From NCBI RefSeq assembly GCF_001591025.1, contig NZ_BCTZ01000001.1, positions 1 through 64,000 on the forward strand: DNA of 64,000 nucleotides, written 5' to 3'. Position numbers and translations under genes: made by a program. Numbering within the stretch: position 1 is the first letter of the stretch; the number at the start of each line of letters is the position of its first letter. Origin of the DNA: Sphingomonas soli NBRC 100801. GTDB lineage: Bacteria; Pseudomonadota; Alphaproteobacteria; Sphingomonadales; Sphingomonadaceae. Under the pieces are notes generated by a model. That model was not told the DNA's origin. It did not search any database and was given only the letters and a program-made list of their open reading frames with translations. This document shows, piece after piece, positions 1 to 9,103 of this stretch.

Positions 1-1905
1 GCAACCGCTGCCGACGCGAACGCGACCCTGGCGGATACCAGTGCCACAGCGGCCGCGACGAGTGCGACCAGCGCCGAGGCGGCTGCCGCAGATGTCGCTC
101 TCGCCCTTGCGACGCTACCCACCGCGGCCGGCACGTTCGCAACGCTGAAAGAGGCTATTGCCGCTGCCGGCCCGGCGGGGGTGCTCGTATTGCAGCCCGG
201 CACGACCTACACGCTCGATCGCGGCATCGAGACGCTAGAGGGGCAGCAGATCGTCGGATATGGCGCTACGCTCAAGCGCTGCGATCAATTCACCACGACG
301 ACGACGACGGCGATCGTTTCGGGCGTCAGCGTCGAGGTCACGCTCACGGATGCCAGCGATTTCGAGATCGGCATGCAGGTTGCCTTCGCCGAGCAGGGCG
401 TGGCGCGATCGGCCCTGGTGCTTAACTCGACGCTATCCGAGATCCGCGAGATCATCGACAAGGACGGCGACACGATCACGCTCGATATGCCGGTCGGGTG
501 CAATTTAAGCATCGGCAGCACTTGCTTCCTCACCTTCGTATCGCTGCGGCTGGCACAAGGCGCTTCGGTGGAAGGCGTCACCTTCGATGGAAACCGCGAC
601 AATTTCGCATTTGCGCGCTGGGAGGTGACTGCCGAGGTCTGGACCGGTTCCACCACCTCCAACCAGACCATCAAGGCCTGCGTATTCCTGAATTCGCCCG
701 GCGAGGCGGTCTCGGTTCAGGGCGACAATCCTTCGATTATCGAGAACCGCTTCGATACGATCGGGGGCAACGGAATCCATCTTTCCGGCGTGGTCGAAGG
801 ACTCATTCGCGGGAATACGGCGGCCAATGGCAATGTCGACATCGCAGTCGGCCATGGCGACGGCTTTGTATCGTTCAGCAACGGCAACAGCCGCATCATC
901 ATTACCGGCAATATCGCCAACACCTTTATCTCGGGGGTCGGCGCGGTAAACGACACCGACAGCGATGTTACGATCACCGATAACGATTTTAGAAACATGT
1001 ACTGCTTCGGCATCGAAGGCGGTGGCAGCACCTTCAACCTGATCGTATCTAGAAACCGTATCGACGGAGTGGCGTCGGACCCCTCCAAAAAGCCTGCCTT
1101 GCCCTATTATGGCGGCATCGTTCTCGTCGGTTTGACGCAATTCAACTATTCGATCGGCGGAAATCAGGTTACCAATGTCGCTTCCGGGCAGGTGGCCTTT
1201 GCGGTCTCGATGCTGACAGGCTCCAAGAATCTGAAAGTCTTCGACAACAGCTTTGCTGGCGATTCCGTGCTTTCGGCGTTCTTCGATTCCGAGTTCGTGC
1301 GGAACACCGTCGAAGGCAAGCTCAGCGTATGGCGCTCGGTTCGCACGAAGGTGAACGAGAACATCGTCCGGCCGGCATCCAACCAGTACGGCATCGACCT
1401 TTATGGAACCGTCGATCAGGAAGACATCGAGATCGAGAACAACAAGGTCAGCGGCGGCATTTACGGCATCAACTTCGATCCCAACGCAACTTCGTACCGG
1501 AGCATTTCGTGCCGCGGCAACAAGCTGTTCAACCAGACCAAGCGCGGCATAAATTTTCCGGCATCCACCGCGACGATAACCGGTTTTTCCATCGACGCGA
1601 ACGCGATCGTCGCCGGCCCCAATGCGGCCAGCGACTTCCTCGGCATCGTTCTCGGCAACAACAAGGTGTCGTTGAGCCGCAATACCGTGTCGAGCACATT
1701 GGCTGCCTCTTCGCGGGTTGGCATTTATCTCAGCGGCAGCTCTACGCCGACACTGGTCGCGGCCAGCAACGAAGTCCGTGGCACCTGGGCGCACACGATG
1801 TTGCTCACCGCCAATGCCGGCGCCGTCGGGGTCAATAACATTCTGCAGACGCTCAACGTGACGTCACCGACCGGCAACAGCTTTACCGGAACCGTCATCA
1901 TCTAG
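1..1905 (+). CDS. Right-handed beta-helix (pectate-lyase-superfamily-like) protein, 5' end outside window
   Basis: The frame is open from the first base, so the start lies upstream and only the last 634 residues are seen. The first 50 or so are rich in Ala, Thr and Ser, a low-complexity stretch like those before the helix domain in tail-fibre or surface proteins. From about residue 45 the pattern TFATLKEAIAAAGPAG followed by GTTYTLDRGIETLEGQQIVG resembles the start of pectate-lyase-type beta-helix domains. The rest is a run of short strands with Asn/Gly turns (GNGIHLSG, GNIAN, ENNKVSGG), as in a parallel beta-helix. A carbohydrate-binding or glycan-cleaving surface role is inferred from fold and from nearby nucleotide-sugar genes. 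No catalytic residues can be assigned. A phage tailspike is an alternative, but no other phage gene is visible. Confidence 0.75.
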   Translation, partial: ATAADANATLADTSATAAATSATSAEAAAADVALALATLPTAAGTFATLKEAIAAAGPAGVLVLQPGTTYTLDRGIETLEGQQIVGYGATLKRCDQFTTTTTTAIVSGVSVEVTLTDASDFEIGMQVAFAEQGVARSALVLNSTLSEIREIIDKDGDTITLDMPVGCNLSIGSTCFLTFVSLRLAQGASVEGVTFDGNRDNFAFARWEVTAEVWTGSTTSNQTIKACVFLNSPGEAVSVQGDNPSIIENRFDTIGGNGIHLSGVVEGLIRGNTAANGNVDIAVGHGDGFVSFSNGNSRIIITGNIANTFISGVGAVNDTDSDVTITDNDFRNMYCFGIEGGGSTFNLIVSRNRIDGVASDPSKKPALPYYGGIVLVGLTQFNYSIGGNQVTNVASGQVAFAVSMLTGSKNLKVFDNSFAGDSVLSAFFDSEFVRNTVEGKLSVWRSVRTKVNENIVRPASNQYGIDLYGTVDQEDIEIENNKVSGGIYGINFDPNATSYRSISCRGNKLFNQTKRGINFPASTATITGFSIDANAIVAGPNAASDFLGIVLGNNKVSLSRNTVSSTLAASSRVGIYLSGSSTPTLVAASNEVRGTWAHTMLLTANAGAVGVNNILQTLNVTSPTGNSFTGTVII

Positions 1906-1920
1906 GCATCACGCCAGATG

Positions 1921-1952
1921 GCCGGGCGGCCGGGATGTCCCGACCGCCCGGC
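1921..1952. terminator. Probable bidirectional terminator between the two beta-helix genes
   Basis: A GC-rich hairpin with arms GCCGGGCGG/CCGCCCGGC plus an inner CGGGA/TCCCG stem fills the 49-base gap between two convergent genes. There is no long T-run, but a short ATTTCC follows on the right. Confidence 0.6.
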
Positions 1953-1954
1953 GC

Positions 1955-3547
1955 TCATTTCCTTACCGTGGCGGACCGGTTGCGTATCGAAAGCATGCCC
2001 TTGCCGGGGTTCGTGATCGCGCCGCCATCGAACATGCCTGCTGCGACCTCGAAATTCTCGAACGTCATCGTCACGTTCGGGCTGTCGTTGCGAATGAAGT
2101 GCTGGAATGCCCTTGGCGTCGATCCGGATACGCGCACATCCTCGACCCGTACTTCGCTTCGCGGCTGCGAAGGCGGCGCGTAGATGAAGAAGTCCCGATA
2201 GGCGAGGGAAGCGTTGCCGAGCCGCTCGATCGTTCCGTGCCGCAAGATGAAGGACTTGGTCGGCAAACTCTGGATGCCATATTCCGGCCAGCCGGTTCGC
2301 GACCGGTAGGTCTGCCGCGAAATCCGCTTGAAGCTGAACCCGTCGACAATGACGGTCTTGTTCGCGTTCGAGACGGCGATCGGGACGTAGGTGTTGTCGG
2401 TAACGAGGTTGGTCACCAGCACCGTTTCCGCCATCGAGTTCACGCCCTCGTTGCAATCAATCGCCGTGATATTGGCGAGCGTCACGGTCGTGGGCTGTGC
2501 ATAAACGTTGCCGAGCACTGCGGCCCACATGTTGCGGGCCGTCACGTTGGAGACCTTCATCGAGCCATAGTCGCGGGCGACCAAATTGATCGCCCCCCAT
2601 TTACGGAACGGCACGCCGGTATTGTCGACGTTTACGCCGTCGATCTCCACCGCCCATACGCCGCTGACCTTGCTGCGTCCGCGAATCTTCTTGCCCAGGA
2701 GATTTCGGACCCTGGCCTCGGCGCGGCCTCGTACGGCGTTATCGTAATTTGAGATCGCCGACAGATCGAGCAGCGTCATGGTGTCAGTGCCATTCACATC
2801 GGCCACGTCGATCGAGAGCTTGCGCGCCGCCGGCCAGCGCCTGTGGTCCGACACCGCCGACACGGCGACGGCGTGGCCGCAGCATTGCTCGGCGCGAACC
2901 CCGCTGACGGTGCAGGCTTCGGGCTCGTCGAAGATAACGACCGATTTGCCTAGACGCTTCCCGCTGACGCCCAGCGCGTGGCAGTTCCTGACGCCGCGCA
3001 GTGCCGGGTTGGTCTGTTCGCTGAAGAATTCGACACCGTTGCAATATTGGCCGTTGGTCAGGTTCGTCGCAGAGTCGGCAACGTCTTCGATGTCGGAACT
3101 CGTATATTGCGCCTCGCCCTGAAAAACGATGTCGGCAACGGTGATGCCGTCGAGAGAGGCGGCGGCACCGGCTTCCTGTTTGAAGGTCAGCAGCGCATTG
3201 CCGCCCGGCCCGCGTGTTCGCCTGCGGACCAGGGTGCCGCCGGTAAAGGTCAGGCCGTTATTGGCCTGGGTGCCGATGATCTGGGTGACCGAATAGGCGC
3301 CATCCAGCACGATCGAAACGGTGCGCTTTTCGTCGGCGGGCAAGGATTTGTGATAATCGACCGCGCGCTGGATCGCTGCGGTATTGTCGTCGGCCAGATT
3401 GTCGGTCGCGCCGAATTCCTTGACGGAAATCCGGCGCTGGATCGCGGCTCCCAATCCCGCCGAGTACGCGAAAGCGGCAACGCCGCCCGTCGCGAGCACG
3501 CCGAGAACCGCTCGCCTGGCGTGAATCGGGGGGGTGCGTGAGGCCAT
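1955..3547 (-). CDS. Exported right-handed beta-helix protein (pectate-lyase-superfamily domain)
   Basis: This encodes 530 residues. The start at 3547 (MASRTPPIHARRAVLGVLAT) puts a twin-arginine pair directly before a hydrophobic stretch, a Tat-type signal. A start eight codons further upstream is possible. After the signal, RRISVKEFGATDNLADDNTA is the usual opening of the pectate-lyase superfamily domain (an EFGA-x-GDG-like segment, here degenerate). It is followed by VSIVLDGAYSVTQIIGTQAN and a series of Asn-rich beta-helix turns. The protein is probably exported folded and acts on or binds a glycan. It converges on another beta-helix gene and lies next to a nucleotide-sugar dehydrogenase transcribed in the same direction, so a link to exopolysaccharide processing is reasonable but inferred. 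Confidence 0.75.
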   Translation of the reverse strand: MASRTPPIHARRAVLGVLATGGVAAFAYSAGLGAAIQRRISVKEFGATDNLADDNTAAIQRAVDYHKSLPADEKRTVSIVLDGAYSVTQIIGTQANNGLTFTGGTLVRRRTRGPGGNALLTFKQEAGAAASLDGITVADIVFQGEAQYTSSDIEDVADSATNLTNGQYCNGVEFFSEQTNPALRGVRNCHALGVSGKRLGKSVVIFDEPEACTVSGVRAEQCCGHAVAVSAVSDHRRWPAARKLSIDVADVNGTDTMTLLDLSAISNYDNAVRGRAEARVRNLLGKKIRGRSKVSGVWAVEIDGVNVDNTGVPFRKWGAINLVARDYGSMKVSNVTARNMWAAVLGNVYAQPTTVTLANITAIDCNEGVNSMAETVLVTNLVTDNTYVPIAVSNANKTVIVDGFSFKRISRQTYRSRTGWPEYGIQSLPTKSFILRHGTIERLGNASLAYRDFFIYAPPSQPRSEVRVEDVRVSGSTPRAFQHFIRNDSPNVTMTFENFEVAAGMFDGGAITNPGKGMLSIRNRSATVRK

Positions 3548-3601
3548 GCCCCCGCATGCCCGACCTCGCATGGTCAGGCAATGCGGGCGAGGCCGGTTGC
3601 G

Positions 3602-4948
3602 TCATGCGCGGACGATGTTCTCCGCAACGATGCCAGCCCTGCCGCAAGCATTGCGGGTGTCGACGATCAGCTTCGCCGCACCGGCCAGCGCGGCATAATC
3701 GACCGCGTCGTGGTCGGTGGCGATCAGCACCGCGTCATAGCCGGCAATGGCCGCCTCGTCCCAAGCCACGCCATGCCGCCAGTTGAGCGTCGGATGTTCG
3801 CGGGTGCCGTCGATCTGCGCGACATGCGGGTCATAGAAATCGGCAGTGGCGCCGCGCGCCTCGATCATCTCCATCAGGCGCAGCGACGGGCTCTCGCGGA
3901 TATCCTCGACATTTTTCTTGTAGGCGACGCCCATCACCAGCACCCGCGCCCCGCGCAGGCCGCGGCCGAAGCGTTCGTCCAGCGTGTCGGCCATCACCCG
4001 CACGACATGCTGCGGCATATCGGCGTTGATCTGACCGGCCAGCTCGATGAACTTGGTGTGCTGGCCAAACTCACGCGCCTTCCAGGTGAGGTAGAAGGGG
4101 TCGATCGGGATGCAATGGCCGCCCAGGCCCGGGCCGGGATAGAAGGGCATGAAGCCGAAGGGCTTGGACTTGGCGGCGTCGATCACTTCCCAGACGTCGA
4201 TATCCATCGCGGTGAAGATCAGCTTCAGTTCGTTGACCAGCGCAATGTTGACCGCGCGGAATACATTCTCGGTGATCTTGACCGCTTCGGCGGTGGCGGC
4301 GGACGAGACCGCAATCGTCTGCGGCACGATGTGCCGGTAAAGCGCCAGCGCCAGCGTTGCCGAGATCGGATCGTCGCCGCCGACCACTTTCGGGATCTTG
4401 GTGGTCGAGAAGGTCGGATTGCCGGGATCCTCGCGCTCGGGCGAGTAAGCGAGGTAGAAATCGCGGCCGGCGATGAGGCCATTGGCCTCGAGGATCGGCT
4501 GCATCACTTCGCGGGTGGTGCCGGGATAGGTGGTCGATTCGAGGATGACGAGCTGGCCCTTGCGCAGCGTCCTGGCGATCGCCTGCGTGGTCGTCTCGAC
4601 ATATTTCAGGTCGGGCTCAAGGTGGCGCGAGAGCGGGGTGGGGACGCAGATCACGATCACGTCGGGCTCGCCGAGGCGCGCAAGATCGGCGGTGGCGGCA
4701 AGCTTGCCGGATTCGGCCAGCGGGGCAATGCGGGCGCCATCTATGTGCTTGATATAGCTGCGGCCCTGCTCGAGCGCTGCGATCTTGGCGTCATCGACGT
4801 CGAATGCGAGGACCGGGCATTTCGCCTCGCCGAACGAGACCGCAAGCGGCAGTCCGACATAGCCCATGCCGATAACGCCGATCAACGCCTCGCCGCTTTC
4901 GATGCGTGCTTGCAGCTTGAGCCCATGGACGGGCCATTCGATACTCAT
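3602..4948 (-). CDS. Nucleotide-sugar 6-dehydrogenase (UDP-GlcNAc dehydrogenase type, WbpA/TviB-like)
   Basis: The 448-residue protein oxidises C6 of a UDP-sugar to a uronate with two NAD+. The N-terminal Rossmann motif GVIGMGYVGLPLAVSFG, the ILESTTYPGTT segment, the central YSPERE-(x)n-KVVGG block and the catalytic-cysteine motif GPGLGGHCIPIDPFYL (about residues 265-280) are all present, as is the C-terminal VLVMGVAYKKNVEDIRESPS domain. The YSPERED and GGHCIPIDPFYL forms resemble UDP-N-acetylglucosamine dehydrogenases more than UDP-glucose dehydrogenases, but the substrate is not proven. With galU and the UDP-glucuronate epimerase nearby it fits a supply of acidic sugars for a surface polysaccharide. 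It is transcribed away from the S8 protease gene. Confidence 0.88.
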   Translation of the reverse strand: MSIEWPVHGLKLQARIESGEALIGVIGMGYVGLPLAVSFGEAKCPVLAFDVDDAKIAALEQGRSYIKHIDGARIAPLAESGKLAATADLARLGEPDVIVICVPTPLSRHLEPDLKYVETTTQAIARTLRKGQLVILESTTYPGTTREVMQPILEANGLIAGRDFYLAYSPEREDPGNPTFSTTKIPKVVGGDDPISATLALALYRHIVPQTIAVSSAATAEAVKITENVFRAVNIALVNELKLIFTAMDIDVWEVIDAAKSKPFGFMPFYPGPGLGGHCIPIDPFYLTWKAREFGQHTKFIELAGQINADMPQHVVRVMADTLDERFGRGLRGARVLVMGVAYKKNVEDIRESPSLRLMEMIEARGATADFYDPHVAQIDGTREHPTLNWRHGVAWDEAAIAGYDAVLIATDHDAVDYAALAGAAKLIVDTRNACGRAGIVAENIVRA

Positions 4949-5257
4949 AAAATCCCCGCGTCAGCGTGTTGGGTGCCAGTTGCGGGCATCTTCGCTCAAC
5001 AGGGGTTGCGGTTTCGATAACGGACGATGCGGGATCGTTTCATCATCGAACCAAAAAAGTCGCTGCGCCGACTGGGCGGGCTTATGCAGACCCGATGACC
5101 AAGACGGCATTGGACGCAAATTGACCGATTGACACAATCGCCGCCTGCGCATCTTGTAGGGCAAAGGGGATGGCGGCTTGCGCTGCTCCGTTCCAGTTAA
5201 GTTACGATAAAGACTGAAGAATAGTTTTGCGGGTTTCCGTAGATTTTGGGGGGTGAA
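4949..5257. promoter_or_regulatory. Divergent intergenic region
   Basis: These 309 bases separate the leftward dehydrogenase from the rightward S8 protease and must carry promoters for both. The stretch before the protease is relatively AT-rich (around 5195-5245). A strong GGGGGG ribosome-binding site precedes the ATG at 5258. No palindromic operator or gene is evident. Confidence 0.4.
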
Positions 5258-7636
5258 ATGAACCGGCAATCCCGCGCCAGGCTGAGCCGATCCACTTCGT
5301 TGGCTGCGCTTCTGCTCGCCGCCGCATGCAGCAGCGGCAGCGGAGGCGGTGGGGGCGTCAACACGCCGCCGGCGCCCGCTCCCAGCCCGACGCCGACACC
5401 CACACCGGTGCCGACGCCAACGCCGGTACCGACGCCCACGCCTACCCCGACACCGACTCCCGCCTATGACACCACGGAGTATCGCTCGACGGTCGGTGCG
5501 GTTTCGATGAACGCGCTGGTCGCCTATAATCGCGGCGGCACCGGTTCGGGGGTCAAGGTCGGGATCATCGATTCGGGCATCGACTTGCAGAGCGCTGAAT
5601 TCGGCGATTGTTCTGGCGGGATCGGCACCGGCACCTGCCGGATCCTCGGCGCTTCGGCGAGCACCGCTGGCAACAGCTCGATCGACGATGAGGGCGGGCA
5701 CGGCACCGCCGTCGCCTTCACCATCGCCGGACGGCGCAATGGCGCGGGCACGCACGGCGTTGCCTTCGACGCACAGTTGATCGTCGTTCGCGCCGACAAT
5801 CCCGGCAGCTGCGCGACCGAGACTGCGGACGACGAAGATAGCGGCTGCAAGTTCGGCGACAATGCGATCGCGCGCGGGCTCGACGTGGCGCGCGAAGGCG
5901 GAGCGCGGGTGGTCAACATCTCGCTTGGCGGCTCGGCGCCCAATTCGACGCTGATCGCGGCGATCAACCGCGCGACGGCGGCGGGGATCGTCATTGTCGT
6001 GTCGGCGGGCAATGACGGGCCGGACGCCGCCAACCCCGATCCGTTCACGTCACCGGCGACCGACCCCGCGGTTTCGCGCGGACTGATCATCATCGCCGGA
6101 TCGGTCGGCGAGAACGACACGATTTCTAGCTTCTCGAACCGGGCCGGCGCGAGCCAGCAAGTCTATCTGGCCGCGGTCGGCGAACGGGTGCGCGCGCCAA
6201 ACCAGAGCGACACCGCGTTCTTCTGGTCCGGCACCTCCTTTTCGGCGCCGCAGATCGCCGGGGCTGTAGCGCTGCTGGCCCAGGCGTTTCCCAACCTTAC
6301 CGGCGCGCAGATCGTGCAATTGCTGCTGACCACCGCGCGCGATGCCGGCGCGGCCGGGACCGATCCGATCTATGGCCGCGGCATCCTCGATCTGACGCGA
6401 GCGTTCCAGCCGGTCGGCACGACCTCGCTGGCGGGGTCGCGCGCGCCGACGTCGGAGAATTTCAACGCCGCGCTGTCGGCGCCGATGGGCGATGCCCAGC
6501 AGGGCGCGCTGGGCGTAGTGGTTCTTGACGGTTTCGACCGCGCCTTTGCCACCGATCTGGCGCGGACGATCCGGCGCGAAGGCCCGGCGCGGCAATTGCC
6601 GCAGCTGATGGCGTCGCGCCAGCGCAGTTTCTCGGTCGGTGTCAACGACATGAAGGTCGCGGTGTCGCTCGTGCCGACGGCGCAGAACGCGGTGCGGATC
6701 GAGCGGTTAGGGATCGGCAGCAGCGATGCGGGGCAGGCAAAGGTGCTGGCCGGTTCGGTGATCGCGCGGCTGGGCGGCACTTCGCAATTCGCGATCGGCG
6801 CATCGGAAAGCGCCGGCACGCTTTCGGCGCGGCTGGCCGGGGCGGCCGAGCCGGCCTTCCTCGTCTCGCGCGATCCAACGCATAGTTCGGGGTTCGACGT
6901 CGATGTGAAGGGATCGGCAGCGGTGCGCCGCCAGATCGGGCCATGGGGCTTTACCATCGGCGAGGAAGCCGGCGACGTGCTGACCCGGCGCGATACCCAG
7001 TTCGAGGCGCTGCGCTATAAGGCCGAGCGCTTCGGCTATTTCCGCACCACGCTCGGCGTCGATCATGCGTTCGAGGGGCTGCAGACAAGCTTCACTATCA
7101 CGCATCTGCGCGAGGCCGATACGTTGCTCGGCGCGCGCTTCTCCGGCGCGCTGGGTGCGACGCGTGCCGACAGTGTCTTTCTCGACGCTGCTGCGCGCTA
7201 CGATCTTGGCGATGGCTGGAGCTTCGGCGGATCCGTGCGCCATGGCTGGACGCATGCCAAGCTCCGCGGCGGGGTCGAGGGAGCGGGCCTGATCCGCACC
7301 AATGGCTTCGCCGCCGATTTCGGCAAGGCCGGGCTGTTCTTTACCAGCGACCGCTTCGGCGTCCGCGTCGCCCAGCCGCTGCGGGTCGCGAGTGGCGGGG
7401 TCGATATCCGGCTGCCCGGCGGCTGGGATTATTACACCGAGAGTGTCGATCGCTGGAACGTGACCCGCTTCAATCTGGCGCCGACCGGGCGCGAGATCGA
7501 CTTCGAGCTGGCGTATAGCGCGCCGTTCCTGGGCGGGGATATCAGCAGCAATCTGTTCCTGCGCCGCCAGCCCGGCAATTTCGCCAGCATGCCGGTAGAC
7601 AGGGGCGCAGCGGTACGGCTCAACTTTGGCTTCTGA
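5258..7636 (+). CDS. S8 (subtilisin-like) serine peptidase, surface lipoprotein with C-terminal barrel-like domain
   Basis: The start at 5258 follows a GGGGGG Shine-Dalgarno and gives a lipoprotein-type signal ending LLLAAACSS. A Gly run and a long Pro/Thr linker (PTPTPTPVPTP) follow. The S8 catalytic residues are in order: Asp in IIDSGID (about residue 105), His in GGHGTAVAF (about 148) and Ser in WSGTSFSAPQIAGA (about 327). The C-terminal 400 residues have alternating hydrophobic strands and end in RLNFGF, a terminal Phe typical of outer-membrane strands. That half could be a degenerate autotransporter barrel. Total length is 792 residues. It sits directly before galU, but with a 64-base gap and its own ribosome-binding site. 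It probably acts on secreted or surface proteins; substrates are unknown. Confidence 0.85.
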   Translation: MNRQSRARLSRSTSLAALLLAAACSSGSGGGGGVNTPPAPAPSPTPTPTPVPTPTPVPTPTPTPTPTPAYDTTEYRSTVGAVSMNALVAYNRGGTGSGVKVGIIDSGIDLQSAEFGDCSGGIGTGTCRILGASASTAGNSSIDDEGGHGTAVAFTIAGRRNGAGTHGVAFDAQLIVVRADNPGSCATETADDEDSGCKFGDNAIARGLDVAREGGARVVNISLGGSAPNSTLIAAINRATAAGIVIVVSAGNDGPDAANPDPFTSPATDPAVSRGLIIIAGSVGENDTISSFSNRAGASQQVYLAAVGERVRAPNQSDTAFFWSGTSFSAPQIAGAVALLAQAFPNLTGAQIVQLLLTTARDAGAAGTDPIYGRGILDLTRAFQPVGTTSLAGSRAPTSENFNAALSAPMGDAQQGALGVVVLDGFDRAFATDLARTIRREGPARQLPQLMASRQRSFSVGVNDMKVAVSLVPTAQNAVRIERLGIGSSDAGQAKVLAGSVIARLGGTSQFAIGASESAGTLSARLAGAAEPAFLVSRDPTHSSGFDVDVKGSAAVRRQIGPWGFTIGEEAGDVLTRRDTQFEALRYKAERFGYFRTTLGVDHAFEGLQTSFTITHLREADTLLGARFSGALGATRADSVFLDAAARYDLGDGWSFGGSVRHGWTHAKLRGGVEGAGLIRTNGFAADFGKAGLFFTSDRFGVRVAQPLRVASGGVDIRLPGGWDYYTESVDRWNVTRFNLAPTGREIDFELAYSAPFLGGDISSNLFLRRQPGNFASMPVDRGAAVRLNFGF

Positions 7637-7700
7637 GGTCCAGATTGCGCGGATCGGCGGTGGGGTTTAAGGGCCGCTCCTCGCTTTCAAGAAGGACGTT

Positions 7701-8567
7701 ATGCCGATCAAGCCGCTCCGCAAGGCCGTTTTCCCCGTCGGGGGTCTAGGCACGCGCTTCCTGCCCGCCACCAAGGCGTTGCCCAAGGAGATGCTGCCGG
7801 TCGTCGATCGCCCGCTGATCCAATATGCGGTCGACGAGGCGCTGGAGGCAGGGATCGAACAGATGATCTTCGTCACCGGGCGCGGCAAATCGGCGATCGA
7901 GGACCATTTCGACATCGCATACGAGCTTGAGACGACGATGGCGGCGCGCGGCAAGTCGCTCGAGATTCTCGACGCGACCCGCCTCAAGCCCGGCGCGGTC
8001 GCCTATGTCCGCCAGCAGGAGCCGATGGGGCTGGGCCACGCCGTGTGGTGCGCGCGCGACATCGTTGGCGACGAGCCTTTCGCGGTGCTGCTTGCCGACG
8101 ATTTCATGCTGGGCGCACCGGGTTGCCTCAAGCAGATGGTCAAGGCCTATAACCAGACCGGCGGCAACATGATCTGCGCGATGGAAGTCGCCGAGGAGGC
8201 CACCGACAAATACGGCATCATCACGCCCGGCGCACGCGATGGCGCGCTGACCGAGGTCAAGGGGCTGGTCGAAAAGCCCAAGCGCGGCACCTCGCCTTCG
8301 AACCTGGCGGTAATCGGCCGCTACATCCTCCAGCCCGAAGTAATGCGGGTGCTCGAAGGACAGGAGGCAGGGGCCGGCGGCGAAATCCAGCTGACCGACG
8401 CGATGGCACGGATGATCGGCAGCCAGCCGTTCCATGGCCTGACATTCGACGGTGTGCGCTACGATTGCGGCGACAAGGCAGGCTTCATCCAGGCCAATAT
8501 CGCTGTCGCGCTTACCCGCGACGATATCGGCCCGGCAGTGCGGGAATTCGTCGCCGGCCGCTGCTGA
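7701..8567 (+). CDS. galU: UTP--glucose-1-phosphate uridylyltransferase
   Basis: The 288-residue enzyme makes UDP-glucose from UTP and glucose-1-phosphate in the cytoplasm. It carries the nucleotide-binding signature FPVGGLGTRFLPATKALPKE at the N-terminus, then VDRPLIQYAVDEALEAG, FVTGRGKSAIEDHFD, the LLADDF metal-site segment and the VEKPK sugar-binding motif, all standard for bacterial GalU, and the length is typical. An AAGAAGGA ribosome-binding site precedes the ATG. UDP-glucose is the entry point for the exopolysaccharide and UDP-uronate enzymes encoded on either side. The gene converges on a small acidic protein gene 6 bases downstream. Confidence 0.95.
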   Translation: MPIKPLRKAVFPVGGLGTRFLPATKALPKEMLPVVDRPLIQYAVDEALEAGIEQMIFVTGRGKSAIEDHFDIAYELETTMAARGKSLEILDATRLKPGAVAYVRQQEPMGLGHAVWCARDIVGDEPFAVLLADDFMLGAPGCLKQMVKAYNQTGGNMICAMEVAEEATDKYGIITPGARDGALTEVKGLVEKPKRGTSPSNLAVIGRYILQPEVMRVLEGQEAGAGGEIQLTDAMARMIGSQPFHGLTFDGVRYDCGDKAGFIQANIAVALTRDDIGPAVREFVAGRC

Positions 8568-8573
8568 CTCGCC

Positions 8574-8825
8574 TTACTGCGATTCGAGATAGGCGTCGGT
8601 CGGCGGGCCGATGGGCGACGTGTCGCCGGCGCCGCCATCGCTTGGGTCATTGATGCTCGGCTCGAAGCTTTGCGCGCCCTGAAATCCCTCATCGTCATGG
8701 GTTTCAGCCTCGCCGCCCTTCTGGACATCCTCGACCGAAACGGTCGCCTTGTTGGAATCGGGACCGGAATAGGGTGAGTCAGCATGCGATTGCCCGCCAA
8801 ACAGCGAACTCAAAAGGCCAGCCAT
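8574..8825 (-). CDS. Small acidic protein of unknown function
   Basis: This encodes 83 residues beginning MAGLLSSLFGGQ, followed by a strongly acidic, Gly/Asp/Ser-rich body without Cys and with no predicted membrane span. A GGAGAG-like ribosome-binding site lies before the ATG at 8825. The composition suggests an intrinsically disordered protein. It converges on galU with a 6-base gap and is divergent from the autotransporter gene. I do not recognise a family. Codon use looks normal, so it is probably a real gene. Confidence 0.6.
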   Translation of the reverse strand: MAGLLSSLFGGQSHADSPYSGPDSNKATVSVEDVQKGGEAETHDDEGFQGAQSFEPSINDPSDGGAGDTSPIGPPTDAYLESQ

Positions 8826-9103
8826 GATACTCTCCTGAAGCTGCCGGGCTCGTGCGCCCGCGAACGGAGTCTAAAACCGACCGTCACGGCGCCTGTTCCA
8901 TTGATCTGCAGCAAGTGATAGCGTGCGCGAACCGCCGGCGATCTGCTGGCGCGCAACATTTTAGCGGCGAGAGGAACGGCTTCTTCGCGGTTGTTGCCCA
9001 AACACAACGATTTGCGCCCAACAAATGCTTGACGGGGCCGACGGACCCAATAGCTTGACCCCACAAACAAAGCGGAAGCCATCCGCAACAAAAGGGGCAT
9101 TCT

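Noticed and set aside
505-1794. Open frame on the minus strand of the first beta-helix gene
   Set aside because: No family motif, and composition is that of an antisense shadow. The plus strand has clear beta-helix periodicity.
1-1905. Prophage tail module
   Set aside because: The Ala-rich plus beta-helix layout is compatible with a tail fibre, but no other phage gene is present and the neighbours are nucleotide-sugar and secretion genes.
3581-5020. 479-codon plus-strand frame over the nucleotide-sugar dehydrogenase
   Set aside because: The minus strand has full dehydrogenase motifs; the plus frame has none.
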